DNA of 64,000 nucleotides from Endomychus coccineus (Eukaryota; Arthropoda; Insecta; Coleoptera; Endomychidae). The notes beneath the pieces are model-generated. The model was not told where the DNA came from. It was given only the letters and a program-made list of their open reading frames with translations, and searched no databases. The position numbers and the translations under genes are program-made. Every line of letters starts with the position of its first letter. The first letter of the stretch is position 1. Positions 46,136 through 57,039 of the stretch are shown here, one piece after another. The stretch covers positions 18,704,297-18,768,296 of the forward strand of contig OY294068.1 in the NCBI GenBank assembly GCA_958510875.1, written 5' to 3'.

Positions 46136-46854
46136 TATAAGATGTCTATTGCTTCAACTGATCCTATGTTACTACTAGAGTTGTTCTTGTTGAATATTTA
46201 TAATATGGATTCTACTGGTAATATTGAGTCTAGTAATATGTATGACATAATTTTGCTATCTGAAAGGTACTTTTGACGACACAATGAGGTAGTGAATTTA
46301 ATTTTCAAACTTCACTATCACTTTCTTCATCTTGATCCAGTTTCATTGAAGCTAAATCAACTAATTTACTTTGTCCTGCCATAATTTCTGATATTATTCC
46401 TTGACCGATAACTGATATACCATGTCATGGGTGGCCCAAATTAAACTGAAATGAGTTACAGGGTTGGAAGAGTTTTCACTTTTTCGATTTGACTAACATC
46501 TACCCTTATTTGCAGAAACAACTACTCTAAATTTGATTTGACAGCTATATCCAAATTCTGTAGAAAAAGAGGCAAATATTTTCCTGAACTAAAAACATGT
46601 AACTTCCTTTCCTCGAAAAAATCTAGTCCATTTCAGAATTTTTGGGGGGATAGAATATTTTACAATTAAATGTCGAGTGACTATCGTAGTCAATTCATTT
46701 CTTCTCTTCCACTACTCTAATCCGGGAATATTTTCCAATTAAAATATTTTAGGTATTTTGACTGCTTGGTTGATCACTACATTCATTTGGTCCAAAACAA
46801 TAATACTCCCAATATAAGCTCATACGTTATTGATATGTTCTCATATTTTAACAG

Positions 46855-47243
46855 GTTCCATACGAACACTCTGTCACGTACAACCCCAACAATGCCTGTC
46901 CCATCCCTGCTTGAATGGTGGTGTATGTTCGGAAGGCTGGAACAGATTCATCTGCGATTGCACGAGCACCATGTTCTCCGGTCCGACTTGCGGCAAAGAG
47001 GCGGCTACTCTAAGTTTCAACGGAACTCAACACATGGAAATCAGTACCGATTCTGAAATGATAACACAAACCGAAGATATAGTACTGAGATTCCGAACCA
47101 GCAAACCGTTAGGATTGCTTTTAATCACCAGCACTGCTGAAGCTGGAGACCGGGTTGAGCTGGCGGTGGCTGCTGGGCGTATTCGGATGGCTCTAAGATT
47201 GGGCGTGAAGGAGAAGAAGCAGGAGGATAAAGAGAAAGATAAA
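46855..47243 (+). CDS. Nrx-1: Neurexin-1, EGF2 and first half of LamG4
   Basis: Acceptor ttttaacag, donor gtaagt, phase 1 to 0. SIRTLCHVQPQ is followed by an EGF-like module with six cysteines: C-LSHP-C-LNGGV-C-SEGWNRFI-C-D-C-TSTMFSGPT-C. LamG4 starts at KEAATLSFNGTQHM, then IVLRFRTSKPLGLLLITS and RIRMALRLG. The exon ends with a highly charged tail, VKEKKQEDKEKDK, at the position of vertebrate splice site SS3. NGT in FNGTQ is a possible N-glycosylation site. Confidence 0.97.
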
Positions 47244-48810
47244 GTAAGTGGATTCACATAACAATCCCGCTTGATCTAGAAATATATTTATTTTTTAACA
47301 ATAATAGTATCTATTTTTTCCATACGAGAAATGGTTCTTTCTCATGTTATTTCACAAAGAGTCTTAATAATTTCCATCCCTCATAGCTATTCAGTAGGTA
47401 CAGGTACATCAGTAGGAATTGTTCTTATCTGGATACTCTCAATATTTCTTCATTTCTACCAACGTGGCCCTGCTATCAACCAATTTGAATCTACCTTTGA
47501 AGCTGCATCCTGTTTAACCTTATGCTGCCTTGAAGGTCGTTTCTGATTGGTCGAATAAGAGGAGCAAGGCCAGTGACGTAAAAAATGAGAAAGAGTGGGG
47601 ACATCTAGATCTTTAGTTATATAATAATTATTGAATGATTAAGTTAACATCAATTATTATAAGTGTGACGTTATCCAATAATTGATCAAAAAAATTCTTC
47701 AAGGATCAACATAACGAATTCATTGTCTTTCTATCAAGCGTCGCATTACATACACTTTATCAAATGGCTCCGATTCATATTACCCTATCAAATGAGACGT
47801 TAATATTTCAATAGAAATCAAAGTTGCGTGCATGTCGTGTATTGTTTTTTCAATGAAGGTTAACCTTGACCTAATGCTACACATATCAGCAGGCCTGGAC
47901 GATAAAAAGCTTATTCAAATTCCTTAAGCTCGGAATTGCACTAGTTTTGTTCAGACGCTTGATTGATATTAATCCTATTTTTACCCTATTATTTGTATTG
48001 CAAATTATAACGGTTGAAGTAAAGCACGATTGACCTCAAAACCAATCTGGAATAAATTATTCTTCTATTATTTTTCTTGACAACTTTACACGAACATAAT
48101 TCCACCAATCAAGAAAAAAAACTTCCTTGTTTGGATTCCGGTTTCTGAGATGAACCTTTAAAAAATGGTAGTTTCATGAATAACCTTTGGAGAAGATAGA
48201 ATTATAGAAAACCATAACTTTAATGAATATTGAGATTCCACACGTTCAGAATTAAAGTAATAATTTAAATTTGTTGGATCCCTGCTGAATGATCAATAAG
48301 TGCTTAATAATTCTTCGCTGTTGAATTTTTGTAAATAAATTTTCCGTTTGCTATCAGTTTATCGTTCAGTCCCTTGACGGGTTAAACCCCGATTATATAA
48401 AATTTCACTATCCATCTAAAAGCTGTTCACCTTAACAAAAAAAATTACGTCATGGATCAAGGTCAGCCATTGTTGTCAGGTTGAGCAGTTTTTCAATGTT
48501 TTCGAATACAACTAACGATTTGATGCAATAAATTGTTCTTTACTTATTATATCAAATAATAAAAATTATTTGTAATTTTTATGGATGGAAATGGAAAATA
48601 AAGTAAGTACCTCACCCACATACTGTTTCTACTTCCACAAACAGTACTCAATTGTATATCATTCAAACAGTAAACAGTAGGTTTCTACATCACCGACCGA
48701 GATTCTACTTGCCCATATCTTTCAGCTAACGTATAAAATACGTATACGGTTTCTGGATTATTCATTGATACCAAGTCCTGTAGCTGTGGTCTAAAGAAGT
48801 GTTATCATAA
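47244..48810. other. Intron sequence, nothing recognised
   Basis: AT-rich; an open frame at 47331-47546 has no recognisable content. Confidence 0.45.
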
Positions 48811-51042
48811 TATACAGGGTGTATCTAAATAACACCGAAAAAATTAAAGGGGTGATTCTGTGATGAAAATTAATGTGAGTGTTTGGTATAAAATTTTTTG
48901 AAAAAACCCTCCCCGAAAAAGTTACACCCCTTCGAAAATTAAAAAAAAAAGGTTTTTCTTTTTCATTTTCCCTGTATATCAAGCTAAAGACACGAAACTT
49001 GGTAAACATTATCTGTCAATAAGAGTACACTTTTTGAAATTTTTTCAACCCTGAAGTATGCTTAGAAGGGGTTGATTATTTCAACCCCTAAGATATTTTT
49101 TCTTACAACTTTTTTTTAGATGAAAATTTTTTCTCCAAAAAAGTATTACTGATAAGCCCAATTCATTGACTAACTTTTTTAACTCTACAAGTTTTTTCTA
49201 AAACTTGAGCATTTATGAGAAAAAAATAAATAAGCTCATGTAAAATAGCATTTTATTAAACAACAGCCAACCAAATTATGATTATGATTATGAGACTTCT
49301 ACAACTAAAAACAAAAGTGAACAAACAATGAACAAAAACCTGTCGAATATCGACAATACAATTATAATAAATGTTGAAAATGACCGCCTTCAGCGTCAAT
49401 ACAAGCATCTAGCCTTTTCCTCATAGAATTGCGTATACGATGAAATATTCCTGGAGAATTTCTTATAGTTTCACACCCTGCCACAATGCGGTTTCGCAGA
49501 TCATCGATATTTTCAACTGGGTTTGTGTATATCAAAGATTTCAGATATCCCCATATGCAAAAATCCAAAGGATTAAGGTCAGGGGAGCGGGCTGGCCAGT
49601 TTACAGGTCCTCCTCGACCTATCCATTGATTGGCATACACCTCATCCAGGTGAGTTCTTGCAAGTATACTAAAATGAGCTGGTGCACCATCGTGCATAAA
49701 CCATGCATGTTGCCTAATTTGAATGGGAACCTCTTCAAGAAGAACAGGTAATTCTTCAAGGAGATGACAATATGCTTCACCATTTAATCGTAGCGGAAGA
49801 AAATGGGGACCAATTAAATGATTATCAATAATTCCGAGCCACAAATTTAATGAAAATTTATACTGATGATTTCCTTCAAAAAAGCCATGAGGATTTTCGT
49901 CAGCCCAAAGGTGATTGTTGTGAAAATTTCTAATACAGTCTCTTGAGAAATTCGCCTCGTCAGTAAATAAAATATTATCTAAGAACTGTGGTGCTTGGCC
50001 AATCATATTAATAAGCCACTGACAAAAAATCACTCGGGGTAAAAAATCTCGAATCATTAACGCCTGCACCCGTTGAAGATGATAGGGATACAACATTTGT
50101 TCTTTTAAAATTCTAAAAACAACGGAATGGCTTACATGTAGGACACGAGCTATTTTCCTGGTACTAGTTTCTGGGAATTCTTCAATTGAATTAAGTACGG
50201 CTTCTTCTACAGCTGCAGTTCTAACTTCTCTAGTACGACCAGAATCATAACTTCTTTTTTCAAAATTACCACGTTCCCGCAAGCGTCGGTGAATAGTTGT
50301 GAACGTAGTATGATGGGGTAGTCTACGCTGTGGGTACTGTTCAGCATAAAGTCTTTGCGCTTCCAATGAATTACCGTTAGCACGACCGTATGTAAAATGC
50401 ATATCTGCCATTTCCAAATTCGAATATGCATTCATATTTTCAATCAACTAATATTTCCTACAATACACAATCATAAAACTTGTGAAACAATAAGATGGGT
50501 GACAGAAAATGACACTACACAATCCTAGTGTCAGTATTAATGTTTTTATGCAAAGCACAGGCCACTAGACTTGACGCAAAATACACTCGCGTTAGCTCAT
50601 CTTTTTGAAAATGCATTGCATTAGATTTTTTTTCTCGTAAATGCTCAAGTTTTAGAAAAAACTTGTAGAGTTAAAAAAGTTAGTCAATGAATTGGGCTTT
50701 TCAGTCATACTTTTTTAAAGAAAAAATTTTCATCTAAAAAAAAGTTGTAAGAAAAAATATCTTAGGGGTTGAAATAATCAATCCCTTCTAAGCATACTTC
50801 AGGGTTGAAAAAATTTCAAAAAGTGTACTCTTATTGACAGATAATGTTTACCAAGTTTCGTGTCTTTAGCTTGATATACAGGGAAAATGAAAAAGAAAAA
50901 CCATTTTTTTTTTAATTTTCGAAGGGGTGTAACTTTTCCGGGGAGGGTTTTTTCAAAAAATTTATACCAAACACTCACATTAATTTTCATCACAGAATCA
51001 CCCCTTTAATTTTTTCGGTGTTATTTAGATACACCCTGTATA
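48811..51042 (-). mobile_element. Apparently intact DD41D-class Tc1/mariner transposon with 419-bp TIRs
   Basis: The left TIR 48811-49229 begins tatacagggtgtatctaaat. The right TIR 50624-51042 is its complement, ending …ttagatacaccctgtata. Only a few mismatches and small indels are visible over about 419 bp. The outermost TATA is consistent with TA target duplication. Between them is one uninterrupted transposase frame, 49362-50447. The near-identical TIRs and intact gene suggest a young, possibly autonomous copy. It sits antisense in the intron after EGF2. Confidence 0.92.
49362..50447 (-). CDS. DD41D transposase, intact, 361 aa
   Basis: A cut-and-paste transposase of the Tc1/mariner superfamily, nuclear when expressed. 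Residues 10-65 (LEMADMHFTYGRANGNSLEA, then RRLPHHTTFTTIHRRLRERG) form the N-terminal helix-turn-helix region found in the DUF4817-type group. A second helical DNA-binding segment covers about 75-125. The catalytic triad is D163 (ILFTDEANF), D253 (WFMHDGAPAH) and D295 (SPDLNPLDF), with 41 residues between the second and third, hence DD41D. QWIGRGGPVNWPARSPD precedes the last Asp. The chosen Met gives the helix-turn-helix a short leader; a Met at residue 5 is an alternative. No internal stops. The two related copies in this window are broken. Confidence 0.93.
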   Translation of the reverse strand: MIENMNAYSNLEMADMHFTYGRANGNSLEAQRLYAEQYPQRRLPHHTTFTTIHRRLRERGNFEKRSYDSGRTREVRTAAVEEAVLNSIEEFPETSTRKIARVLHVSHSVVFRILKEQMLYPYHLQRVQALMIRDFLPRVIFCQWLINMIGQAPQFLDNILFTDEANFSRDCIRNFHNNHLWADENPHGFFEGNHQYKFSLNLWLGIIDNHLIGPHFLPLRLNGEAYCHLLEELPVLLEEVPIQIRQHAWFMHDGAPAHFSILARTHLDEVYANQWIGRGGPVNWPARSPDLNPLDFCIWGYLKSLIYTNPVENIDDLRNRIVAGCETIRNSPGIFHRIRNSMRKRLDACIDAEGGHFQHLL

Positions 51043-51295
51043 TTAGTCCCGCTTAACCATTATTGTATATAACATTTCTTGGAAGTATCATTCATTACAA
51101 TACTGTGATAACTAGCATTATACCTCACAATGGTGGAGGGTTCTTCTAAATTCACTAAAAGTAGAAATTAGAACCAACGCAGGAAGTTGTTATGATCCAT
51201 TTCACCGTGATAATCGACTTCCTTTTGTTTTCGAAGAAAATATTAGTTCGACATCAGGAATAAAACCTGCCGTACAACTAGGATGCAGTACAATA

Positions 51296-51800
51296 TACGA
51301 GGGCAAGGTGAAAAGTCCCTGAAAAATAAAACAGATGGCTAGAATCGAAAATTCCATGTGACATTTGTGATGTACCATCTTTGACTAGAACGTATTAAAA
51401 TTTTTAGACTGATATGTCATTCAGTTCTGTTTTGACACCCATCGAAAGAGAGCAGCCTTGCAGATTTTTGTAAACATGGAAAAAGTGAATTTCCGGTCTT
51501 GATTAAACATTATTTCTTGCGTGGAAAAAACATTACGCAAACCAAAGCATCGCTTGTTAAATATTATGGACACTCTTCTCCATCGATTGGAACGATTCAC
51601 AAGTGGTTTACTGATTTTCGTTCTGGTAATATGACCACAAAGAACGCCGTGGACGAAACATAGATCCATCACAACACACCAGAGATCAAAGAACAGTTGA
51701 AACAATGGACTTGTCCTGGTGATTCGAAGCCGAAAAAGGCCAAAGTGGGTTTATCGGCCAACAAAGTCATGGCGATAGTTTGCGACCTTGCCCCTCACAC
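51296..51800 (+). mobile_element. Internally deleted mariner (DD34D) copy
   Basis: The left end cgagggcaaggtgaaaagtc is followed by the mariner leader and the transposase start at about 51475-51640 (TQTKASLVKYYGHSSPSIGT, then WFTDFRSGNMTTKNA). At about 51648 the sequence jumps to VDETWIHH, here interrupted by a stop, losing about 80 codons. It then runs to KAKVGLSANKVMA near 51775 and stops. The downstream gaccttgcccct (51784) may be a remnant of the opposite end. Same family as 1-928. Confidence 0.75.
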
Positions 51801-52300
51801 TCTTAGTGCTTGAATCTTGCCGAGAATTATCGACAGTACCATCTTTGAAGATCCATATTTCGTCGAGATAACCGAATTGACGTACACGTTCATTTTTTAG
51901 TATGAAGTACAAAATGTACATGTTTTACTAAGATGACAGGTAACTCCAATAACCCACATCGTAGATCAACCTTCCCATGTTTTTCAAAACTTTCCAAAGC
52001 GATGTTTTGCCACCAGTAAACATTCCACATTTTAGAAGTTTTCTTCCATTGTGTTTGAAGTTGTTTCTGTACATATCATAAATAACATTCTGAATAGCAC
52101 GTTGGTCAAAATCATTTTAGCCCTTAACCGGTTTCTTATTGGGCTTAAAATTGTTTCACCTCTGCTTCATTTATCTGAGATTTGTAATGCTGAAGCAACT
52201 CTGTCTCGGATAGCAGTGATAGGAAAATATGGTCCCCCATATTCACGTTCTTCTTCAAAGTAATTAATTTGCTGAACACTAGATGACAGTGATTTCGGCA
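51790..52300 (-). pseudogene. Fragment of another DDE transposase
   Basis: On the minus strand, from 52265, FEEEREYGGPYFPITAIRDR, then VASALQIS, resembles the N-terminal helix-turn-helix of an insect DDE transposase group. A later frame near 51810-51880 gives FGYLDEIWIFKDGTVDNSRQ, resembling the first catalytic block (YLDETWIF). Stops lie between. Family name not certain. Confidence 0.45.
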
Positions 52301-52987
52301 TTTTCATAGTTTATGCAGCCCACGACATAAATGTAGGTACCATTACAGTCCTGAGGAAAAGTTTTTCTGTACTTTCGAGTTTGATCCTATTAACATTCAC
52401 AATGATAATCAAAATATAATCTGTCAAGTCGTCTCAAGAAATCAACAGTTTATATCGGCAACTCTGTAATACGTTGCCAACTGTAAAAAAGAAATGTACC
52501 AAGTTTGGCGCCGATATCGCGGCACTTACTTGGGCAAATTGTTGAACTGAATTGGTTGTAAAAGTAACCAAGTATGACGTTATTTCTTTCTTAAAGTGAA
52601 CAGAGTTTATCCTTACATCATTAAAGTTGAATATTAGGTTAGCTCTTTTGTATTAAGTTAGCACTTTGTAATATTTGTTTGAAGAAGCTACAGTGTTAGC
52701 GAAACTAGTCACATTTAAAGTTTGGAAATAGTGAAAAGCAAACTTTTAATACTTATTTTCAAGATTACAGTTTGAACTTTCTCACATTTCAACCAAAATT
52801 GTTTTATGTGCTATAAAAAAGCGGCATATCCCTCTAAAGATAAGAAGTCATCAACATTTTTTTTTCTAGTAACTTATAGTTCTGAATTGCGCAATACCAG
52901 GATCAAGTGATAGCTGATTCATAAGTTCATACATAACTTAACTTTATTCTACATAACATCAACAATATTTATTTGAAATGATTTCAG

Positions 52988-53096
52988 ATTCTACTAGCTG
53001 GACAAAATGTGAATGACAATGAATGGCATACAGTTCGTTTTTCTAGAAGAGGTGCTAATCTCAAGCTCCAGTTAGATGGTCACTCTCCAATTAGAG
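52988..53096 (+). CDS. Nrx-1: Neurexin-1, LamG4 exon 2
   Basis: Acceptor gatttcag, donor gtatga, phase 0 to 1, 36 codons plus one base. It encodes [20 protein letters not shown], then [28 protein letters not shown] is the conserved LamG4 core. Its first residue is the far side of the SS3-equivalent junction. Confidence 0.97.
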
Positions 53097-53569
53097 GTAT
53101 GAGGAAAATCATTGATATAGAAAGTAAATATATTAGTTTGGCGATTCAAAATATCTCCCAGATTTCAAATAGTCTAATTTCTTATTCCTAATGATACGTT
53201 TCCCGCCAAATGTATATCTCAAACAAAGATTTGTTGATTCAACTGTCGAAAATAAGCATGAAAGCAAATCTTAGTTGGGGAGAATTCAGCTTAAGACTTC
53301 AATAAATGACAATCTGGCATCAAAAGTTTGAGCGTGAAATATTACATAACTTTTTCCCAGCACTTCTCCGGCTCTGAGTAGGCTAAAACTTTTGAGAATA
53401 CATTCTTAATTTTCACAAAAACTAGTGTAAGACTCCAAAAGTGAACTTGATCTCATCACTTTAACCAAAAGAAGTAAAAATATTCCTCATAAGAGTTGAA
53501 ATCATATTCAAAAAGTTCACTACCAAACACTTAACATGTTAAACTAGTGATTTTTTTTTAATTTATCTC

Positions 53570-53990
53570 TTGACTATGAGTCAGAGATGGAATGGCTTTT
53601 CGGATGATATAGGATATAGGGGTTGTAGAGGTGGAAGCGGTGTGGAGTTTACTATCCACTTCCAACTGGTCTTTGATATGAAGCAGAAACAAAGCTGGTG
53701 CCAAGGGGATTCATTGTGGAATACCAGAGTTGACAGCCGTTGTATCGAGAAAAATTCTGTCAATCACCAAATGGAGTGGTGAATCTGAATTATAAACTGT
53801 ATTATATTATCTGGGGCTCTTGCAACTGTAATGCTTTAGCAAGTTCTCGGGAATATCGAAGAATCTTTTCGGAACGTCCTTGGTCACCTCGATCTGCAAC
53901 AATATTAAAATGACAATCCTGTACCGTGATTTCCATTCCAACATTGCTGGTGTAGATTAACGATACATTCTTGCATATCAAATCCACAAA
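53570..53990 (-). pseudogene. Non-LTR reverse transcriptase fragment
   Basis: The minus frame has RIFLDTTAVNSGIPQ, a stop, then IPLAPALFLLHIKDQLEVDS. This is the V.SGVPQGS.L.P.LF...I.DL. block of a retrotransposon polymerase with the Gly codon of PQG mutated to a stop. The upstream frame (53802-53987) is not recognisable. Confidence 0.5.
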
Positions 53991-54253
53991 AGATTAAATT
54001 TTATTGTAGTTACATCGGTTTTTCATCGCCACAGTCTTGCATCGTGGCGGGCGGTGCAATTTGCAATTCAATGCATGTTTTCTGTCTCTGTTATAATACC
54101 ACGTTTTTATAAAAATTGTAATTATACCTTTCGAAAGATTTCACTTTGTTATCTCAAAACCGATAGAAATTCTCGCTTAAACTTTCTTCCCAGACCAATT
54201 TCTAATTTTTCGCCTCTTAGTGTGAATCTTCTCAACTAAAATTACAATTACAG

Positions 54254-54731
54254 CGGAGACTCAAGGCAAATATAACACACTACAATGGAAAACGATCCAC
54301 GTAGGAGGTTTGTACCATCTCGAGGAAGAAATCAGCATGACCACGACGGTACCAAATTTCATAGGCGAAATCCAGCAAGTCTACTTTAACAACATCCCCT
54401 ATATCGAATTGGCGCGCGCATCAAGTAGCGATCAAGCAATTGCCGGTTTTCCGAACATAAAAGTAGCGGCCAAATTCGAAAAACACGCCACAAACAATTT
54501 GCACAGACCAGTTACATTTCGATCGAAGCATACGTTTATAGGAATGCCGATGTTGAGAGCCTACTCCACCATACACATCGATTTCATGTTCAAGACCAGA
54601 GAAGCCAACGGATTAATTATGTTCAACGGGGGCAAAAAGGATGACTTTATCGCTGTGGAAATGGTTGATGGACATATTAACTATGTGGTTAATGTGGGAG
54701 ATGGTACGGTCACTTTGAGGGACACTATAAG
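54254..54731 (+). CDS. Nrx-1: Neurexin-1, end of LamG4 and start of LamG5
   Basis: Acceptor aattacag, donor gtgaga, phase 1 to 2, 478 nt, the longest exon here. It encodes ETQGKYNTLQWKTIHVGGLY, then PNFIGEIQQVYFNNIPYIEL to finish LamG4, which as in Drosophila lacks the usual closing Cys. A linker follows. LamG5 opens with RPVTFRSKHTFIGMPMLRAY, then IDFMFKTREANGLIMFNGGK and VEMVDGHINYVVNVGDG. Confidence 0.97.
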
Positions 54732-55137
54732 GTGAGACCTTTATATTTTGATGATTAATAATGATTCTGGACCCAGGTATGAATTATATTTAAATTCTCG
54801 CGAAATGATCACACTAACACATTTGCTTATTATTTTCGTCTTTACGTACGTTTCGGTCTCACGACCATCATCATCAATGTGTAAAACAGGATTTCTTGAG
54901 ACTTATTGTATCAGCACTAAGCGTCATTATCGCACCAATTTCAATTTAAAATGCACATGTCGCTGAAACGAACAAAAACACAAATAATCGAAATTGTAAC
55001 AAATTAATGTTTTAAATATATGAATATGTTTCAAGAATCCGCTGCTTTGCATTTTTCTTATAATGTACGAACTCATGTCAAACAGAGTCTGTATACGACT
55101 GAAACCAAAAAATGTAACGCTCAAGTATCCACTCTGA

Positions 55138-55462
55138 ATTCGGCCCATATTTTAAAATGACTCCCCTTTTTGTCAAAAATGTCGGAGCGTACTCTACTCA
55201 GGTTCAAATTAAAGGTTATTTTATGTACTTTGATGTGGTATATGTCTGCAGAAAATGTAACGTTGATGTGGATCACTTAAATGGTTTATGATATATATAT
55301 CATAAATGGCCAAACAATGGATGAATCGTGGAAAAAAGTTGATACGGATATACACCACATTGAAGTACACTAAATAACCTCTAATTTGACCCTTAGTAGA
55401 GTACAGTCCGACTTTTTTGACAAGAGGGGGAGCTATTTTATAATTTGGACCAAAGTGGCCAA
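55138..55462. repeat. Long imperfect palindrome (fold-back unit)
   Basis: 55172-55246 (gtcaaaaatgtcggagcgta onward) and 55349-55424 are reverse complements with about 10 mismatches. Weaker pairing continues out to about 55138 and 55462. The centre contains the exact 22-bp palindrome 55285-55306 (tttatgatata and its mirror). No coding. A MITE of unknown family is the likely identity. Confidence 0.8.
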
Positions 55463-56485
55463 ATTTACATTTTAAGCAAAACTATTCAATATTCTTAGCC
55501 CATATTTGGACCACTTATTGTGATCGCTACGACTTACTTTTTCATCCAATTTGGTTGCAATTTGGCCAAAATAGCCCAATTTGAACTTATTCATATATGT
55601 ATTCCAGGAGGGGGTTAACGGAATGTCATGAAATATGGTCCGAACGTTCCTCAAATACCATTAAAAGGATACCAATTTCAAACCTTAGCCGGAAGTCTAA
55701 GGGATCCAAAAAAAATTAAAACTCTACAAATTACCTAAAAAAAAGGACAAAAAAACATTTTTTTGAAGGTTAGCCATGGTTTCACCCAATATTGGTAATA
55801 GAAATTGTAGGATCTTATTTTTTTCATCATAAGACACCATTTTTTCCAGGTAGCTAACCTCTATCAAATTTGTACGTACCTCGTCCTATTTTTCCATAGT
55901 TTGACTCCACTAATTACGGTTTATTTCCATTATAGATTTTGTTTATTCTTTCTTTAAAGATGGGATTAAAAAATATTTTTGGTTAGCCATTCATTTCCAG
56001 TGTATTACGAACAATTTTTAAATTTTTGGGACGGTCCTCTGGGTGGGACAATTTAACCGCGCGATCTGTAAGGCGGAATTGAAGTGAAAATAACGTTGAG
56101 ACCAAACTCCTTTACTAAACCAAGAAGTATTTATTTTTCCATCTGCATCATGTCTAATGTTCATATCTAGGAAATTTATGTTCTTGTTCATTTCTTTTTC
56201 ACAAGTAAATTGAAGTTTACAGTGGAAATTGTTAATTTTATTGATCACGTTTTCTCATTTGGAACACACATTAGGTAATCATCTACATACCGTTTAAAGA
56301 ATAGGGGTTGAAAATCTAATGAATTTATTACAGATAACTAAGGTTAGCAATAGAAATAGGAGATCCCATTGCTGTGCCGAATATTTGCCTGAAATATTAC
56401 TCACAGTATTGAAAATAAGTGCATTCAACAAAACTTTACTTTATAAATTCAGATTGATCTAGAGGTGTGTGGTTTTTAATCTGTC

Positions 56486-56708
56486 CAGTGGCGTAGCGGG
56501 AGGAGGCAGAGGGGTTCAAGTGCCTCGGGCGTCGGATCCAGGGGGGCGCCAAATTTGGAAATGTCTAAGTTTATAAAAACCTGTCGGAAAAGAAATTCAC
56601 GATACAAATGTTCTACCTCTGAAACCAAGTTTCGCGGAGAATTGAACGCGCGGGTGACGCAATTATGATAGCTGCCCCCGGGCGCGCACAATCCTCGCTA
56701 CGCCTCTG
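56486..56708. mobile_element. hAT-type MITE, 223 bp
   Basis: cagtggcgtagcg at the left and cgctacgcctctg at the right are terminal inverted repeats of a common hAT type. The flanks aatctgtc and tctctgtc agree in 6 of 8 positions. It is GC-rich and interrupts the reverse transcriptase of the surrounding Penelope-like element. Confidence 0.8.
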
Positions 56709-57039
56709 TCTCTGTCCAACGTTTTTTGATGCTACTCAATGCCAAAACGTCTGGTTTATTTGTGAATAAAGAAACAACGTCCAAGGAAATTAATAGATGA
56801 TCTACGGGTACGGATTGATTTTTTATAAAATCATTAAAATGTCTTTCACATAAAATTAATTTTTTCCTATTATGTTGTTGATAGATATTGATAAAAATTT
56901 TGATAAATTGTAGGTAGGCGCTCCAATATTACTTACAATGAATCTTAAAGGTATATCGCTTTTATGTAGTTTCGGAAGCCCATAGATATAAGGTGCTTAC
57001 CCATTATAGCAAATTAAGTTATTTTCCACCAAGAATGTA

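Larger units (their letters stand above)
54790..57015. mobile_element. Penelope-like element carrying two later insertions
   Basis: 54810-55075 matches the Penelope 3' region at 8380-8660 (tacgtttcggtctcacgacc and onward), and 56010-56110 matches 8665-8790. On the minus strand, 56010-57015 encodes a broken polymerase: PKLHK-like text near the right end, LFTN near 56755, KRYVDDYLM near 56285-56310 (the catalytic YVDD), and NINFLDMNIRHDADGKINTS at 56110-56200. A fold-back unit lies within 55075-56000. A hAT MITE (56486-56708) splits the polymerase. Confidence 0.65.

Noticed and set aside
49440..49751. 103-codon plus-strand frame
   Set aside because: It is the opposite strand of the intact transposase at 49362-50447, which has clear catalytic motifs.
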